A stretch of DNA of 46,982 bases from contig JAZRWH010000147.1 of NCBI GenBank assembly GCA_045599585.1, positions 1-46,982 on the forward strand, given 5' to 3'. Below the pieces are notes generated by a model that saw only the letters and a list, made by a program, of their open reading frames with translations, was not told the DNA's origin and did not search any database. This DNA is from RGIG464 sp045599585. GTDB taxonomy: Bacteria; Myxococcota_A; Bradymonadia; UBA4248. The position numbers were made by a program, and so were the translations under genes. Shown piece after piece: positions 9,041 to 16,672 of the stretch. Position 1 is the first letter of the stretch. Each line of letters starts with the position of its first letter.

Positions 9041-10282
9041 TTACGTTTCACGTTTAAGCGTATGGAGGCAAATTTCACAGGGGACGCCGAGACGCAGCGG
9101 CGGTCCCCAATAGCCTGTCCCACAACTTACGAAGACGGCTTTTTGTCCCATTTGATAGAGACCGCGTGAATATTTAAAAATAGCGTCCACGAGGTAGCAT
9201 GCAGGCCAGAACTGTCCGCCGTGGGTGTGCCCAGCGAGTACGAGGTCAGCTCCGTGCTTAAGACTGTCGTCAACAGAAGCTGGCTGGTGAGCGAGCATGA
9301 TTTTAAAGATTGATTCAGGGAGGCCGTGTAGTGCGGCAGCTGGGTCGGATTTCCACTTTCGTTCGCGTCGATCGCCACTATAATCGATAACGCCGGCCAC
9401 AGCGATCTGTTCGCCGCCCACGTCGATCAAACGGTTCTCGTTATTAAGGACGACAAAACCGAGCTCTGCGACTGCTTTACAGTATCCACGAGCCCCCCAA
9501 CCGTGTTCGTGATTTCCGGTCACATAAAAGACGCCGTATTTTGCTTTAAGGTTTCGCATTGGGCTTAAATCGTCGGCCTGATAGGCAGGATTGCCGTCTG
9601 CGATGTCGCCCGTTATGACGATCATATCAGGTTCAAGGGCATTCGTTTCGTTGACGATATCGATGACGTCATTTTGCGTGATTGTATTTCCGACATGAAT
9701 ATCCGACAAATGAGCAATGCGCATGCCATCGAAAGCCTGAGGCAGTTTCGCAAACTGAATCGTCGTTCGGCGAATGGTTCGCCGGCATTTGGCGCTATAA
9801 ACTGCGGGGACAGAGGCAACCGCAGTAGCGCCCAACACGCCCCAAGATGAAACACGCATCAAAAAATCGCGGCGCGTTTCGACACTCTCAACGTCCTGCA
9901 CTAGCGTCTTATCGGCCTTAACGATCTCAAGATCCGTAAGGGAATCATGAACTTCGCGGTGATGGCGTTTGGCACTATGTAACACCATGATCATATTCCA
10001 AATGCCCAAAACAATGTCGCGCAGGATCACGAGACAAACGAGCACCGCGACGACGGTCATGACATAAAAACCGATCGTTACTAAATCGTAGGCACCATCG
10101 ACAGGTTGAATATGATTTCGTCCGCAAATCGCCCAAATAAAAGAATATGCTATCAGAACGCTCACCACAAATGCAGCCACTCGCCACGCTCTTTTTTTTG
10201 TAATTTTGCGCGTCACCCGAAAGTGTATCAACAAAACTACAATCGTGACAGCTGTCACGGCAAATGTGAGAAAATGCGTCAT
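9041..10282 (-). CDS. Membrane-anchored metallophosphoesterase (YkuE/YaeI-like)
   Basis: The 413-residue product has three predicted membrane segments (about 5-22, 33-52 and 65-95) and a cytoplasmic-looking charged stretch. A twin-arginine motif, TRRDFLMRV, follows near 135, before a fourth hydrophobic segment (VLGATAVASVPAVYS). The C-terminal half is a calcineurin-like phosphoesterase. It has AHLSDIHVGN near 190, VITGDIADGN near 222, VTGNHEHGWG near 253, IMLAHQP near 332 and LAGHTHGGQFWP near 352, so all five metal-ligand blocks are present. Relatives YkuE and YaeI act on membrane or cell-envelope phosphodiesters. The internal Tat motif suggests the enzyme domain is folded first and exported, facing the periplasm. 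No clear ribosome binding site is visible. Confidence 0.85.
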   Translation of the reverse strand: MTHFLTFAVTAVTIVVLLIHFRVTRKITKKRAWRVAAFVVSVLIAYSFIWAICGRNHIQPVDGAYDLVTIGFYVMTVVAVLVCLVILRDIVLGIWNMIMVLHSAKRHHREVHDSLTDLEIVKADKTLVQDVESVETRRDFLMRVSSWGVLGATAVASVPAVYSAKCRRTIRRTTIQFAKLPQAFDGMRIAHLSDIHVGNTITQNDVIDIVNETNALEPDMIVITGDIADGNPAYQADDLSPMRNLKAKYGVFYVTGNHEHGWGARGYCKAVAELGFVVLNNENRLIDVGGEQIAVAGVIDYSGDRRERKWKSDPAAALHGLPESIFKIMLAHQPASVDDSLKHGADLVLAGHTHGGQFWPACYLVDAIFKYSRGLYQMGQKAVFVSCGTGYWGPPLRLGVPCEICLHTLKRET

Positions 10283-10378
10283 ATCAATATGTTACAATAA
10301 TCGTGTGTAATATAAACACGTCGTATTTTTTACATAAAATTCTACAAAACGTTAGAATTTATACAAACTGTTAGAATT

Positions 10379-10460
10379 TTGCGGCCGCTATCGCGCACAG
10401 CGCGATACGCGTCACGCGTGCGGTCTTTTCGCGTCAAAGACGCTCAATACGCCCGCACAT
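10379..10460 (+). repeat. Diverged double hairpin of the TATT...AATACG family (copy 3)
   Basis: The first hairpin has TATCGCGC-aca-GCGCGATACG. The second, ending in CTCAATACGCCCGCAC, has an inner GCGTC-aaa-GACGC stem and an outer GTGCGG/CCGCAC stem. Both keep the right-hand ATACG but have lost parts of the left arm. The 473-bp gap between genes (10283-10755) holds this pair and the large copy at 10584. Nothing else was recognised there. Confidence 0.6.
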
Positions 10461-10583
10461 TATGTGTTTGGAGCTCAAAGTGCACCGCGCAAGTATTCAT
10501 TATAAAGCAAGTTCACTCACGTTTCTACAAATACAAATCGGCGCACAACCTATCTTTACAACGTAACGATGCGTATGCACACG

Positions 10584-10744
10584 GAGGGGGTAGCGGCGTA
10601 TCACCGAAAGACGCAGTCAAGTTTAACGCGCCCCTTAGTAAGATGATGCATCGCGTGCAAAAGCACGCGTGACTCGTATCTATATGTTGTGCAGTTTAAA
10701 CTGCGCGGAATTCGGTGATAGACGCTCAGGGGGAGACCTCCCCC
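10584..10744 (-). repeat. Composite hairpin repeat with ~110-bp insert (copy 4)
   Basis: The outer ends match copy 2: GAGGGGGTAGCGGCGTATC on the left and a GATAGACGCTCAGGGGG end on the right, followed by the GGGGGAGACCTCCCCC mini-hairpin (10729-10744). The core arms TCACCG (10601-10606) and CGGTGA are about 105 bp apart. The interior has its own hairpins, GCGTGC-aaaa-GCACGC and GCAGTTTAAACTGC. The same boundary is therefore kept while the loop has expanded. Confidence 0.8.
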
Positions 10745-10755
10745 ACCCGAAATTC

Positions 10756-11397
10756 TTATGATAAATTCGCTTCAATTGATCTCGAAAAGACAATATAAAT
10801 GCGTCGATCACATTCATAAATGCCGTCGGTATGCCAACCAAGAGCAGTCAAGTGGGGACGTATGGCCTCATAGTCATCGCGCGAAAAGAAACCAGCAACA
10901 CGGGCACCGGCGTCGGCCCAGGGATGGCAGATCTGAAGCCATTCGGCGGGCGGAGCAAAAGCCTTAGAAATCGCCGTTTGAATGTTAGAGAGACCAGCAT
11001 TTTCGATGCGCGTGCCATGGATCGTCATGTTCGACAATTCAAGCTGGCGTTGGACGAGGCCCAAAAAAGCATAACGCTTGGTACGCGGTTCAACGAGGTG
11101 CATTTCAACTTCTGGAAAAAGAATTTTGATCGGCACGGCAGGAAAACCAGCGCCACTTCCAACGTCGACGAGTGGTCCAATCGGCATGAGTACACGAAGA
11201 ATCTGCAGCGAATCGAGAATCATGTTGTCGACGAGGGATTGAGGCGTAGAAAAGCCCGTGAGATTCGTCTGCTTTTGGTAATGGAGAATGAGATCGATGT
11301 AATGCGCAAAACGCTCTGAAGCGCGTTCATTCCAAGGCATTTGAGCCTGGAGGCAATTTTTTTTGAGATTTTCAACAGCAATCTGGGTGGGCGTCAT
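10756..11397 (-). CDS. rsmG: 16S rRNA (guanine527-N7)-methyltransferase
   Basis: The 213-residue product is the usual length for RsmG/GidB. It shows ERFAHYIDLILHYQKQTNLT at about 26-45 (the family's N-terminal helix with NLT) and PLVDVGSGAGFPAVPIKIL at about 75-93 (the SAM-binding glycine loop). LVEPRTKRYAFLGLV follows near 100 and SKAFAPPAEWLQI near 143. It uses SAM to methylate N7 of G527 in 16S rRNA in the small subunit, and its loss can give low-level streptomycin resistance. It stands alone here, not next to mnmG or parA as in many bacteria. Its stop abuts the large composite hairpin repeat (10584-10744). Confidence 0.92.
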   Translation of the reverse strand: MTPTQIAVENLKKNCLQAQMPWNERASERFAHYIDLILHYQKQTNLTGFSTPQSLVDNMILDSLQILRVLMPIGPLVDVGSGAGFPAVPIKILFPEVEMHLVEPRTKRYAFLGLVQRQLELSNMTIHGTRIENAGLSNIQTAISKAFAPPAEWLQICHPWADAGARVAGFFSRDDYEAIRPHLTALGWHTDGIYECDRRIYIVFSRSIEANLS

Positions 11398-11481
11398 AGA
11401 AACTCTATCAATATAAATGTAGCAAAATTTGAAAAGATTGCGCGTTAGGACAGCGAAACGGTTTCAAACCTCGAAATTCGT

Positions 11482-11516
11482 AAAAAAAAGCCGCCGTGCC
11501 TCAAGGCACGACGGCT
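11482..11516 (-). terminator. Rho-independent terminator of the TerC gene
   Basis: On the minus strand GCCGTCGTGCC (11505-11515) pairs with GGCACGGCGGC (11490-11500) around a 4-nt loop with one mismatch. It is followed by eight T. It lies 37 bp past the stop of the TerC-family gene. Confidence 0.9.
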
Positions 11517-11552
11517 AAGTGTTTTACCTGCAAGTGGTGCTAAAGACCAATA

Positions 11553-12716
11553 TTAAGCATCAGCAGGTTTGGCTTCATCCAAATTTTCGTCCGATTTTTT
11601 GTCATCCGATTTATCGTCATCACCGTCTTTTTTGCCAAGCGCGAGGCTGACAATGATACCGACAGCAATGGAGCCGACGACGACCGCAAGGCTGGACCAA
11701 TCAGGAAGCTCGAAAGCTTCGTAATTTGTACGAGCGAACCAATTGACACCTGCATATCCTGCAGGAATGAGAAGTTTGACCGAAACGAAGAGGAGGATCG
11801 CAAAGACAGAGTATTTGAGATATGCGAACTTCTCAAGGATACTGGCCAAAACGAAGTAAAGCGAACGAAGACCGAGAATAGCGAAAATATTAGACGTAAA
11901 GACGATAAAAGGATCTGTTGTAATACCGAAAATTGCGGGAATCGAATCAACAGCGAAGATAACATCGCTGACTTCAACAACGACGAGCGTAATGAGGAGC
12001 GGCGTCATAACGGTTTTGCCGTCGAGTTCCGCCAAGAAGTGCATACCTTCAATTTTTTCGGTATACGGGAAGTGTTTTTTGAGGAACTTCGTAATAGGCT
12101 TGTTTTGCGGATCATCTTCTTCATCTTCGCCACCGAAAGTCGATTTGAAAGCAACGACGAAGAGGAGCGCACCGAAAAACCAAAGGACCCAGTGATATTG
12201 GGCAACAGCAGCGGCGCCGACACCGATCATAAAACCACGCATGATGAGTGCGCCGAGGATACCCCAAAAGAGAACGCGATGCTGGAATTTGAGAGGAATA
12301 GCGAAAGAAGCAAAAATCATCGACATAACGGCGATGTTATCAAGAGAGAGAGCTTTTTCGATGAGATAACCAGAGAGATAATCCATCGTTGCGATGGCGG
12401 CGGTATTTGATTTGAAACAATTGGTGGCATCCATCCCGCTGGCAGCACATTGCGTACAGGCGTCAATATTGAGAAGCTTGCCACTACCATCAAAGCACGC
12501 GTATTTATCAACGCCTTCAGCAACAGAGAGATAGTTGCCAGCGTAGAGAACGTAGAGCACTCCGGAAAAAGCGAGTGCAATCGAAATCCAAAGGACAGTC
12601 CATTTGAGGGCTTCCTTAGTACTGATCTCATGGACTTTTTTGTTGAGCACCCCCAGGTCAAGGGCGAGCAACAAAAAGACCAGGATCAGAAAACCGACCC
12701 ATTTCAGTAAAAACAT
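11553..12716 (-). CDS. TerC/Alx-family integral membrane protein
   Basis: The 387-residue product has about nine hydrophobic segments and the family signatures. These are LDNIAVMSMIFASFAIP near 124 with the membrane Asp-Asn pair, VVVEVSDVIFAVDSIPA near 233 with acidic residues in the second half, and ILGLRSLYFVLASIL near 275. TerC/Alx proteins are linked to tellurite resistance and to manganese or calcium export and metal loading of secreted enzymes. The first external loop (about residues 65-115) is longer than in Alx and carries four Cys in CFDGSGKLLNIDACTQC and NCF. The C-terminal tail is Asp/Lys-rich. AAAGGAG lies 6 nt before the ATG. I see no yybP-ykoY manganese riboswitch in the 265-bp leader, which does hold a GCGCAC/GTGCGC inverted repeat. 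Confidence 0.88.
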   Translation of the reverse strand: MFLLKWVGFLILVFLLLALDLGVLNKKVHEISTKEALKWTVLWISIALAFSGVLYVLYAGNYLSVAEGVDKYACFDGSGKLLNIDACTQCAASGMDATNCFKSNTAAIATMDYLSGYLIEKALSLDNIAVMSMIFASFAIPLKFQHRVLFWGILGALIMRGFMIGVGAAAVAQYHWVLWFFGALLFVVAFKSTFGGEDEEDDPQNKPITKFLKKHFPYTEKIEGMHFLAELDGKTVMTPLLITLVVVEVSDVIFAVDSIPAIFGITTDPFIVFTSNIFAILGLRSLYFVLASILEKFAYLKYSVFAILLFVSVKLLIPAGYAGVNWFARTNYEAFELPDWSSLAVVVGSIAVGIIVSLALGKKDGDDDKSDDKKSDENLDEAKPADA

Positions 12717-12981
12717 GCGATCTCCTTTTGCTAAAAGAAAGAAGGAATAACGATAAGCTTAAAGAACACGCGCACAAAATCTCAAATTTTGAGCACAGTG
12801 TGCGCATAACCCCTATTAATTATATGTTTATTCCCATGAAAAACGTAAGTTTAATCACCGAAAACATGAAATAATGCAACGCCGAAGATGCATGACGTGC
12901 TAAAAGGCCGCGTTTTAAGACCATGCGTTTTGGATAAAGCAACGCATGCGGTCATGTATGGGATGGATTTAGGAAGGACAG

Positions 12982-14940
12982 ATGGGGATATTCAGCAGCG
13001 GCTGGGCAGGCAAAGAACGAGTGGAAGAAGCCTTAAAACGCGTTTTTAAGCTTCCTGAATTTCGCCCGGGCCAGGAAGAGATTATCCGCGACATTACGAC
13101 GGGACATGACACACTTGCCGTCATGCCAACGGGTGGCGGCAAAAGTTTGTGCTATCAGCTGCCGGCGATCGTAACCCCAGGCTTGACCTTGGTCATCAGT
13201 CCGTTGATCGCACTGATGAAAGACCAAGTTGATGCGCTCAAACAAAAAGGTATCCGAGCAGAAGCGCTTCACTCGGGCATTTCGCATACTGAACAACAAT
13301 CGATCCTTGACGACGTTTCTACGGGAGCCATCAAAATTTTGTTTGTTGCCCCCGAACGACTTCAAACCAGTTCCTTTCAATCGCTGCTAACACAAATCCA
13401 CGTTGGCCTCATCGCCGTTGACGAAGCTCACTGTATCAGTCAATGGGGACACGACTTTAGGCCCGCCTACAGACGCATTGGCGCCCTTCGTACAGCGCTT
13501 AACGATCCGCCGACGATTGCTCTAACTGCAACAGCCTCACATAGCGTTCAAGAAGACATTGTCGCACAGCTTCATCTAAAATCCCCGAAAACGCATATTC
13601 TAGGTTTTGACCGTCAAAATCTTTTGTACAGCGTGAAGATTTTTAAGACGGACAGTCAAAAGATCGAATTTATCCTCGATTTTATCATGCAGAATATTCA
13701 GCAAAAGTGTTTTGCAGAACCTGCGTTTCAGGGATGCGGAATTGTCTATGCCTCGACGATCAAACAAGCCGAGATGCTGTACACGACGCTGAACGACTAC
13801 GGCATTCGAACGGGCATCTATCATGCGGGTCTCTCGGCTCCAGAGCGAACACGCATTCAGGATGCATTTAAAGATGACGCCTACCATTGTCTTGTTGCAA
13901 CGAACGCTTTTGGAATGGGCGTAGACAAACCGAATATTCGCTACGTCATCCACATGAGTCTGAGCGGAAGCGTTGAAGCATATACTCAAGAAGCAGGGCG
14001 TGCAGGGCGCGACCGAAAGCCAGCACAGTGTATTTTGCTTTTTGCACCCAAAGATATCCGAATACAGCAATCGTTTATAAAAAATGGTGCCCCTGATCTG
14101 ATCGTCTACAAAACGATACTTGAGGCTTTTGCAGACAAGACCAAAACGAAGCTCCCTGCCCCAGGTTCACGCACGAATCTCGTCGAAATCAAAAAACGCT
14201 ATACATCCAAGACAGCGAAACCGCTAAACGACAACATCGCCGAAATTGCACTGCGAAAACTGAAATCGCTTGACCACCTTGATATTTCTCAGTCAAACGA
14301 CCTCGTATGGCTTTCAAAATGCCCCTCAAATCTTGCAAAAAAAATGGCAGAAGAAAGCAAACAACAGGAAGAGTGCGCTGAAAAGCGACTTGCTGAGCTT
14401 ATTAACTACGCTTATGAAGAAAAGTGTCGAACAAAATTCATTCTGAAATATTTCGGTAGCAGGGAGTACAAGCTGTTCGGAGGATGCAGTCATTGTGATC
14501 TGTGTCACGCGGTTTACCCATCCGACGAACGAGGTAAGGCAGGAGCCTTTCCGCCAGAACCGATCCATTTTGTCATCTTAAAGATCATGTCGACCGTAGC
14601 TCGATACAATCTGCAAAAAGTTGATCTTGGTATTTTTGAAGCAAGTAGCCTACTTCACGGAGCATCAAATACCAAACAACAATCGTTTGCAACGACCTAT
14701 GGTTCACTTGCCTACATGAGTGAAACAGAGATACGCATACTCATTGCCCTGATGTTAGATGACGGTCTGGTCATAAAGACATCGCATCAAACACTCATCC
14801 TATCAGATAAAGGCACGCATTTCCTCAAAGACAAGGACGCGCGACTCGAAGGATACGCGCCTCTACTCGGTGCATACGTCTCGAAGCGGTTTCCTGAGGC
14901 AGACACTAATGCGGGACCATGGCGTGCGAAACTTCACTAA
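12982..14940 (+). CDS. recQ: ATP-dependent DNA helicase RecQ
   Basis: The 652-residue product has RecQ motif 0 FRPGQEEII near 25, Walker A MPTGGGKSLCYQLP near 48 and DEAHCISQWGHDFRP near 147. TATASHSVQEDI and the motif VI block YTQEAGRAGRDRKPA (near 333) follow. A Zn-binding region has Cys ligands in EEKCRTKFILKYFG and FGGCSHCDLC (near 480-515), followed by an RQC-type winged helix. No HRDC domain is recognisable at the end, so this is the short RecQ form. It unwinds DNA 3' to 5' in recombinational repair and fork restart. GGAAGG lies 8 nt before the ATG. The downstream rsmH starts 48 bp later. Confidence 0.93.
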   Translation: MGIFSSGWAGKERVEEALKRVFKLPEFRPGQEEIIRDITTGHDTLAVMPTGGGKSLCYQLPAIVTPGLTLVISPLIALMKDQVDALKQKGIRAEALHSGISHTEQQSILDDVSTGAIKILFVAPERLQTSSFQSLLTQIHVGLIAVDEAHCISQWGHDFRPAYRRIGALRTALNDPPTIALTATASHSVQEDIVAQLHLKSPKTHILGFDRQNLLYSVKIFKTDSQKIEFILDFIMQNIQQKCFAEPAFQGCGIVYASTIKQAEMLYTTLNDYGIRTGIYHAGLSAPERTRIQDAFKDDAYHCLVATNAFGMGVDKPNIRYVIHMSLSGSVEAYTQEAGRAGRDRKPAQCILLFAPKDIRIQQSFIKNGAPDLIVYKTILEAFADKTKTKLPAPGSRTNLVEIKKRYTSKTAKPLNDNIAEIALRKLKSLDHLDISQSNDLVWLSKCPSNLAKKMAEESKQQEECAEKRLAELINYAYEEKCRTKFILKYFGSREYKLFGGCSHCDLCHAVYPSDERGKAGAFPPEPIHFVILKIMSTVARYNLQKVDLGIFEASSLLHGASNTKQQSFATTYGSLAYMSETEIRILIALMLDDGLVIKTSHQTLILSDKGTHFLKDKDARLEGYAPLLGAYVSKRFPEADTNAGPWRAKLH

Positions 14941-14988
14941 TGCGATAGAAAATGGTAGCAAAACGCTAGGATTTTTTAGGAGATTTCC

Positions 14989-15972
14989 TTGGAAACAGAG
15001 TTTCATCATATACCAGTATTGTTGAATGACGTTCTGAATGCGCTTTCGCCGCAGGCAGGAGACGCCTATTTGGATGTAACGCTAGGCGGTGCAGGTCACG
15101 CGAGTGCTGTCGCACGTAAACTCGTACCCGGTGGAAGCGTGACGGGAATCGATCGTGACCCAACAGCACTCCGCGTTGCCACCGAACGGCTAAACACACT
15201 TTCACAAGCACTAGGATCTGTAGATGCACCTGGATTTGCGCTTTCGACTTATCTGACTTCGTTTATCGATTTCGATGCTGTTTTGCGCGAAAACGGCGTA
15301 CGCGATCGTGCCGCAGGTGGAGGTTTTGACTGTGTTTTGGCGGACTTCGGCTTATCGTCCCATCAAATCGACGACGTTTCTCGCGGATTTTCGTTTCAAA
15401 CAGACGCGCCACTAGATATGCGTATGAGCCAATCAGGGCCTACTGCCGCTGACTTTTTACGCTCTATTCAACCCGATCCGTTAGCTGACATTCTGTTTCA
15501 AAACGGCGATATTAAACAGTCACGACGATTGGCGCGTAAGATATGTGAGCGAGCTGCAATGGGCGAAATGCAGACCACAAAACAACTTGCGCAGGTTTGC
15601 TGTGAAGTTTTGGGCGCCCCGCGCATGGGGCATCCGCATCCCGCTACGCGCGCTTTTCAAGCAATTAGAATCGCCTTAAACCGCGAATTTGAAGCGATTG
15701 ACGCGTTCCTAGAACAGATTCCTAAATGGATGAAACCCGGCGGAAGATTAGCGATTATCTCGTTCCACAGCGGCGAAGACAGACGCGTCAAGACGACGTT
15801 TAAGACGTGGCAAAATCCTTGTACCTGTCCACCTCAACTCCCCGTCTGTGTCTGCCATAAAACGCCATTGGGGAATCCTATCCTTCGAAAACCCGTTGAA
15901 GCAACCCAAGAAGAGTTGAATGAAAACTCAAGAGCTCGAAGTGCTAAACTTAGAGCCTTCCTCTTCGACTAA
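14989..15972 (+). CDS. rsmH: 16S rRNA (cytosine1402-N4)-methyltransferase
   Basis: The 327-residue product begins with the RsmH/MraW N-terminus HIPVLLNDVLNALSP. DVTLGGAGHASAV follows (SAM-binding, about 25-37), then GIDRDPTAL near 54, DCVLADFGLSSHQID near 108 and DAPLDMRM near 133. FQAIRIALNREFEAI lies near 223 and IISFHSGEDRRVK near 257. It methylates N4 of C1402 in the 30S P site. The start is TTG at 14989, set by TTAGGAG 6 nt upstream and by homology. Unlike most bacteria, it is not followed by ftsL, ftsI and mur genes, so it lies outside a division cluster. Confidence 0.93.
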   Translation: METEFHHIPVLLNDVLNALSPQAGDAYLDVTLGGAGHASAVARKLVPGGSVTGIDRDPTALRVATERLNTLSQALGSVDAPGFALSTYLTSFIDFDAVLRENGVRDRAAGGGFDCVLADFGLSSHQIDDVSRGFSFQTDAPLDMRMSQSGPTAADFLRSIQPDPLADILFQNGDIKQSRRLARKICERAAMGEMQTTKQLAQVCCEVLGAPRMGHPHPATRAFQAIRIALNREFEAIDAFLEQIPKWMKPGGRLAIISFHSGEDRRVKTTFKTWQNPCTCPPQLPVCVCHKTPLGNPILRKPVEATQEELNENSRARSAKLRAFLFD

Positions 15973-16078
15973 TTTCGTTCTATTTACACTTGTCACGCCG
16001 CCTGTTTTTTGAACAGCGAAGTGCTCTCGCCAAAAACTATTATTTTAACTCGAAACATACGCATTTGGAGATTGTCCC

Positions 16079-16615
16079 ATGAAACGTTTATTTGCCACGC
16101 TGATCCTTGCAGCAGCTCTCTTCGGAGCCTCACCTGTCTTTGCTCAGAGCTCTGATCCACTTGAACAAGCAACTGTCGAGATCGTAGCTCCAGCCAACTG
16201 GACTCGCACCACGCTCAAATCTGACGATGTCCGCATTGCTGCTTTCGTTGATCCCAAAACATCTAACAGCATTGAAGTCATTGGCAAACAAATCATTCGT
16301 CCCGAGTTCAAAGATGCTTTGTTTCAAACTTTCGACCAGAAACTCAAAGAAGCCTCTCTCGAAATTATAGATTCAGCTACGCAGGAGCGATCCTTTACTT
16401 TAAGCGACGGCACAACCCGTACGGGCACTTGGAAAGAGTACTCCTTCTCGTCGGATAAAGTCCGTATTTCTGTTTTGGAGTACTACTTTATTTCTCAAAA
16501 TTATGTTGTCATCATCGTCGGATACTTTTCCTCCAGTGACAGAGATAGCGGCCTTAAAACGATGGAAGACTTCATCAAAACAGTGACCGATAAAAAGCTT
16601 ACCGCAGGCAACTAG
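16079..16615 (+). CDS. Exported protein, DcrB/DUF1795-like
   Basis: The 178-residue product has a clear signal peptide (MKRLFATLILAAALFGASPV, cut after VFA). The mature part reads as a compact alpha/beta fold: VEIVAPANWTRTTLKSDDVR, IAAFVDPKTSNSIEV, a long Glu/Lys helix, then YYFISQNYVVIIVGYFSSS and a closing helix. This resembles DcrB/DUF1795 or PsbP-like periplasmic proteins, but that is only a pattern-level guess. GGAG lies 9 nt before the ATG. A strong terminator follows, so it appears to be a single-gene unit. Confidence 0.75.
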   Translation: MKRLFATLILAAALFGASPVFAQSSDPLEQATVEIVAPANWTRTTLKSDDVRIAAFVDPKTSNSIEVIGKQIIRPEFKDALFQTFDQKLKEASLEIIDSATQERSFTLSDGTTRTGTWKEYSFSSDKVRISVLEYYFISQNYVVIIVGYFSSSDRDSGLKTMEDFIKTVTDKKLTAGN

Positions 16616-16627
16616 CACTCGAAAATC

Positions 16628-16653
16628 AGCCGCAACTTTTGCGGCTTTTTTTA
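16628..16653 (+). terminator. Rho-independent terminator
   Basis: AGCCGCAA (16628-16635) pairs with TTGCGGCT (16639-16646) around a 3-nt loop, followed by a T tract to 16653. It lies 13 bp past the stop at 16615 and 20 bp before the next gene. Confidence 0.92.
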
Positions 16654-16672
16654 TCAGACCAGGCATACGAAA

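Noticed and set aside
10379..10672. 97-residue plus-strand ORF over the composite hairpin at 10584
   Set aside because: It is made of palindromic repeat sequence and has no start signals.
12720..12980. yybP-ykoY manganese riboswitch upstream of the TerC gene
   Set aside because: Expected from the family, but the conserved riboswitch loops are not seen. There is only a simple GCGCAC/GTGCGC inverted repeat.
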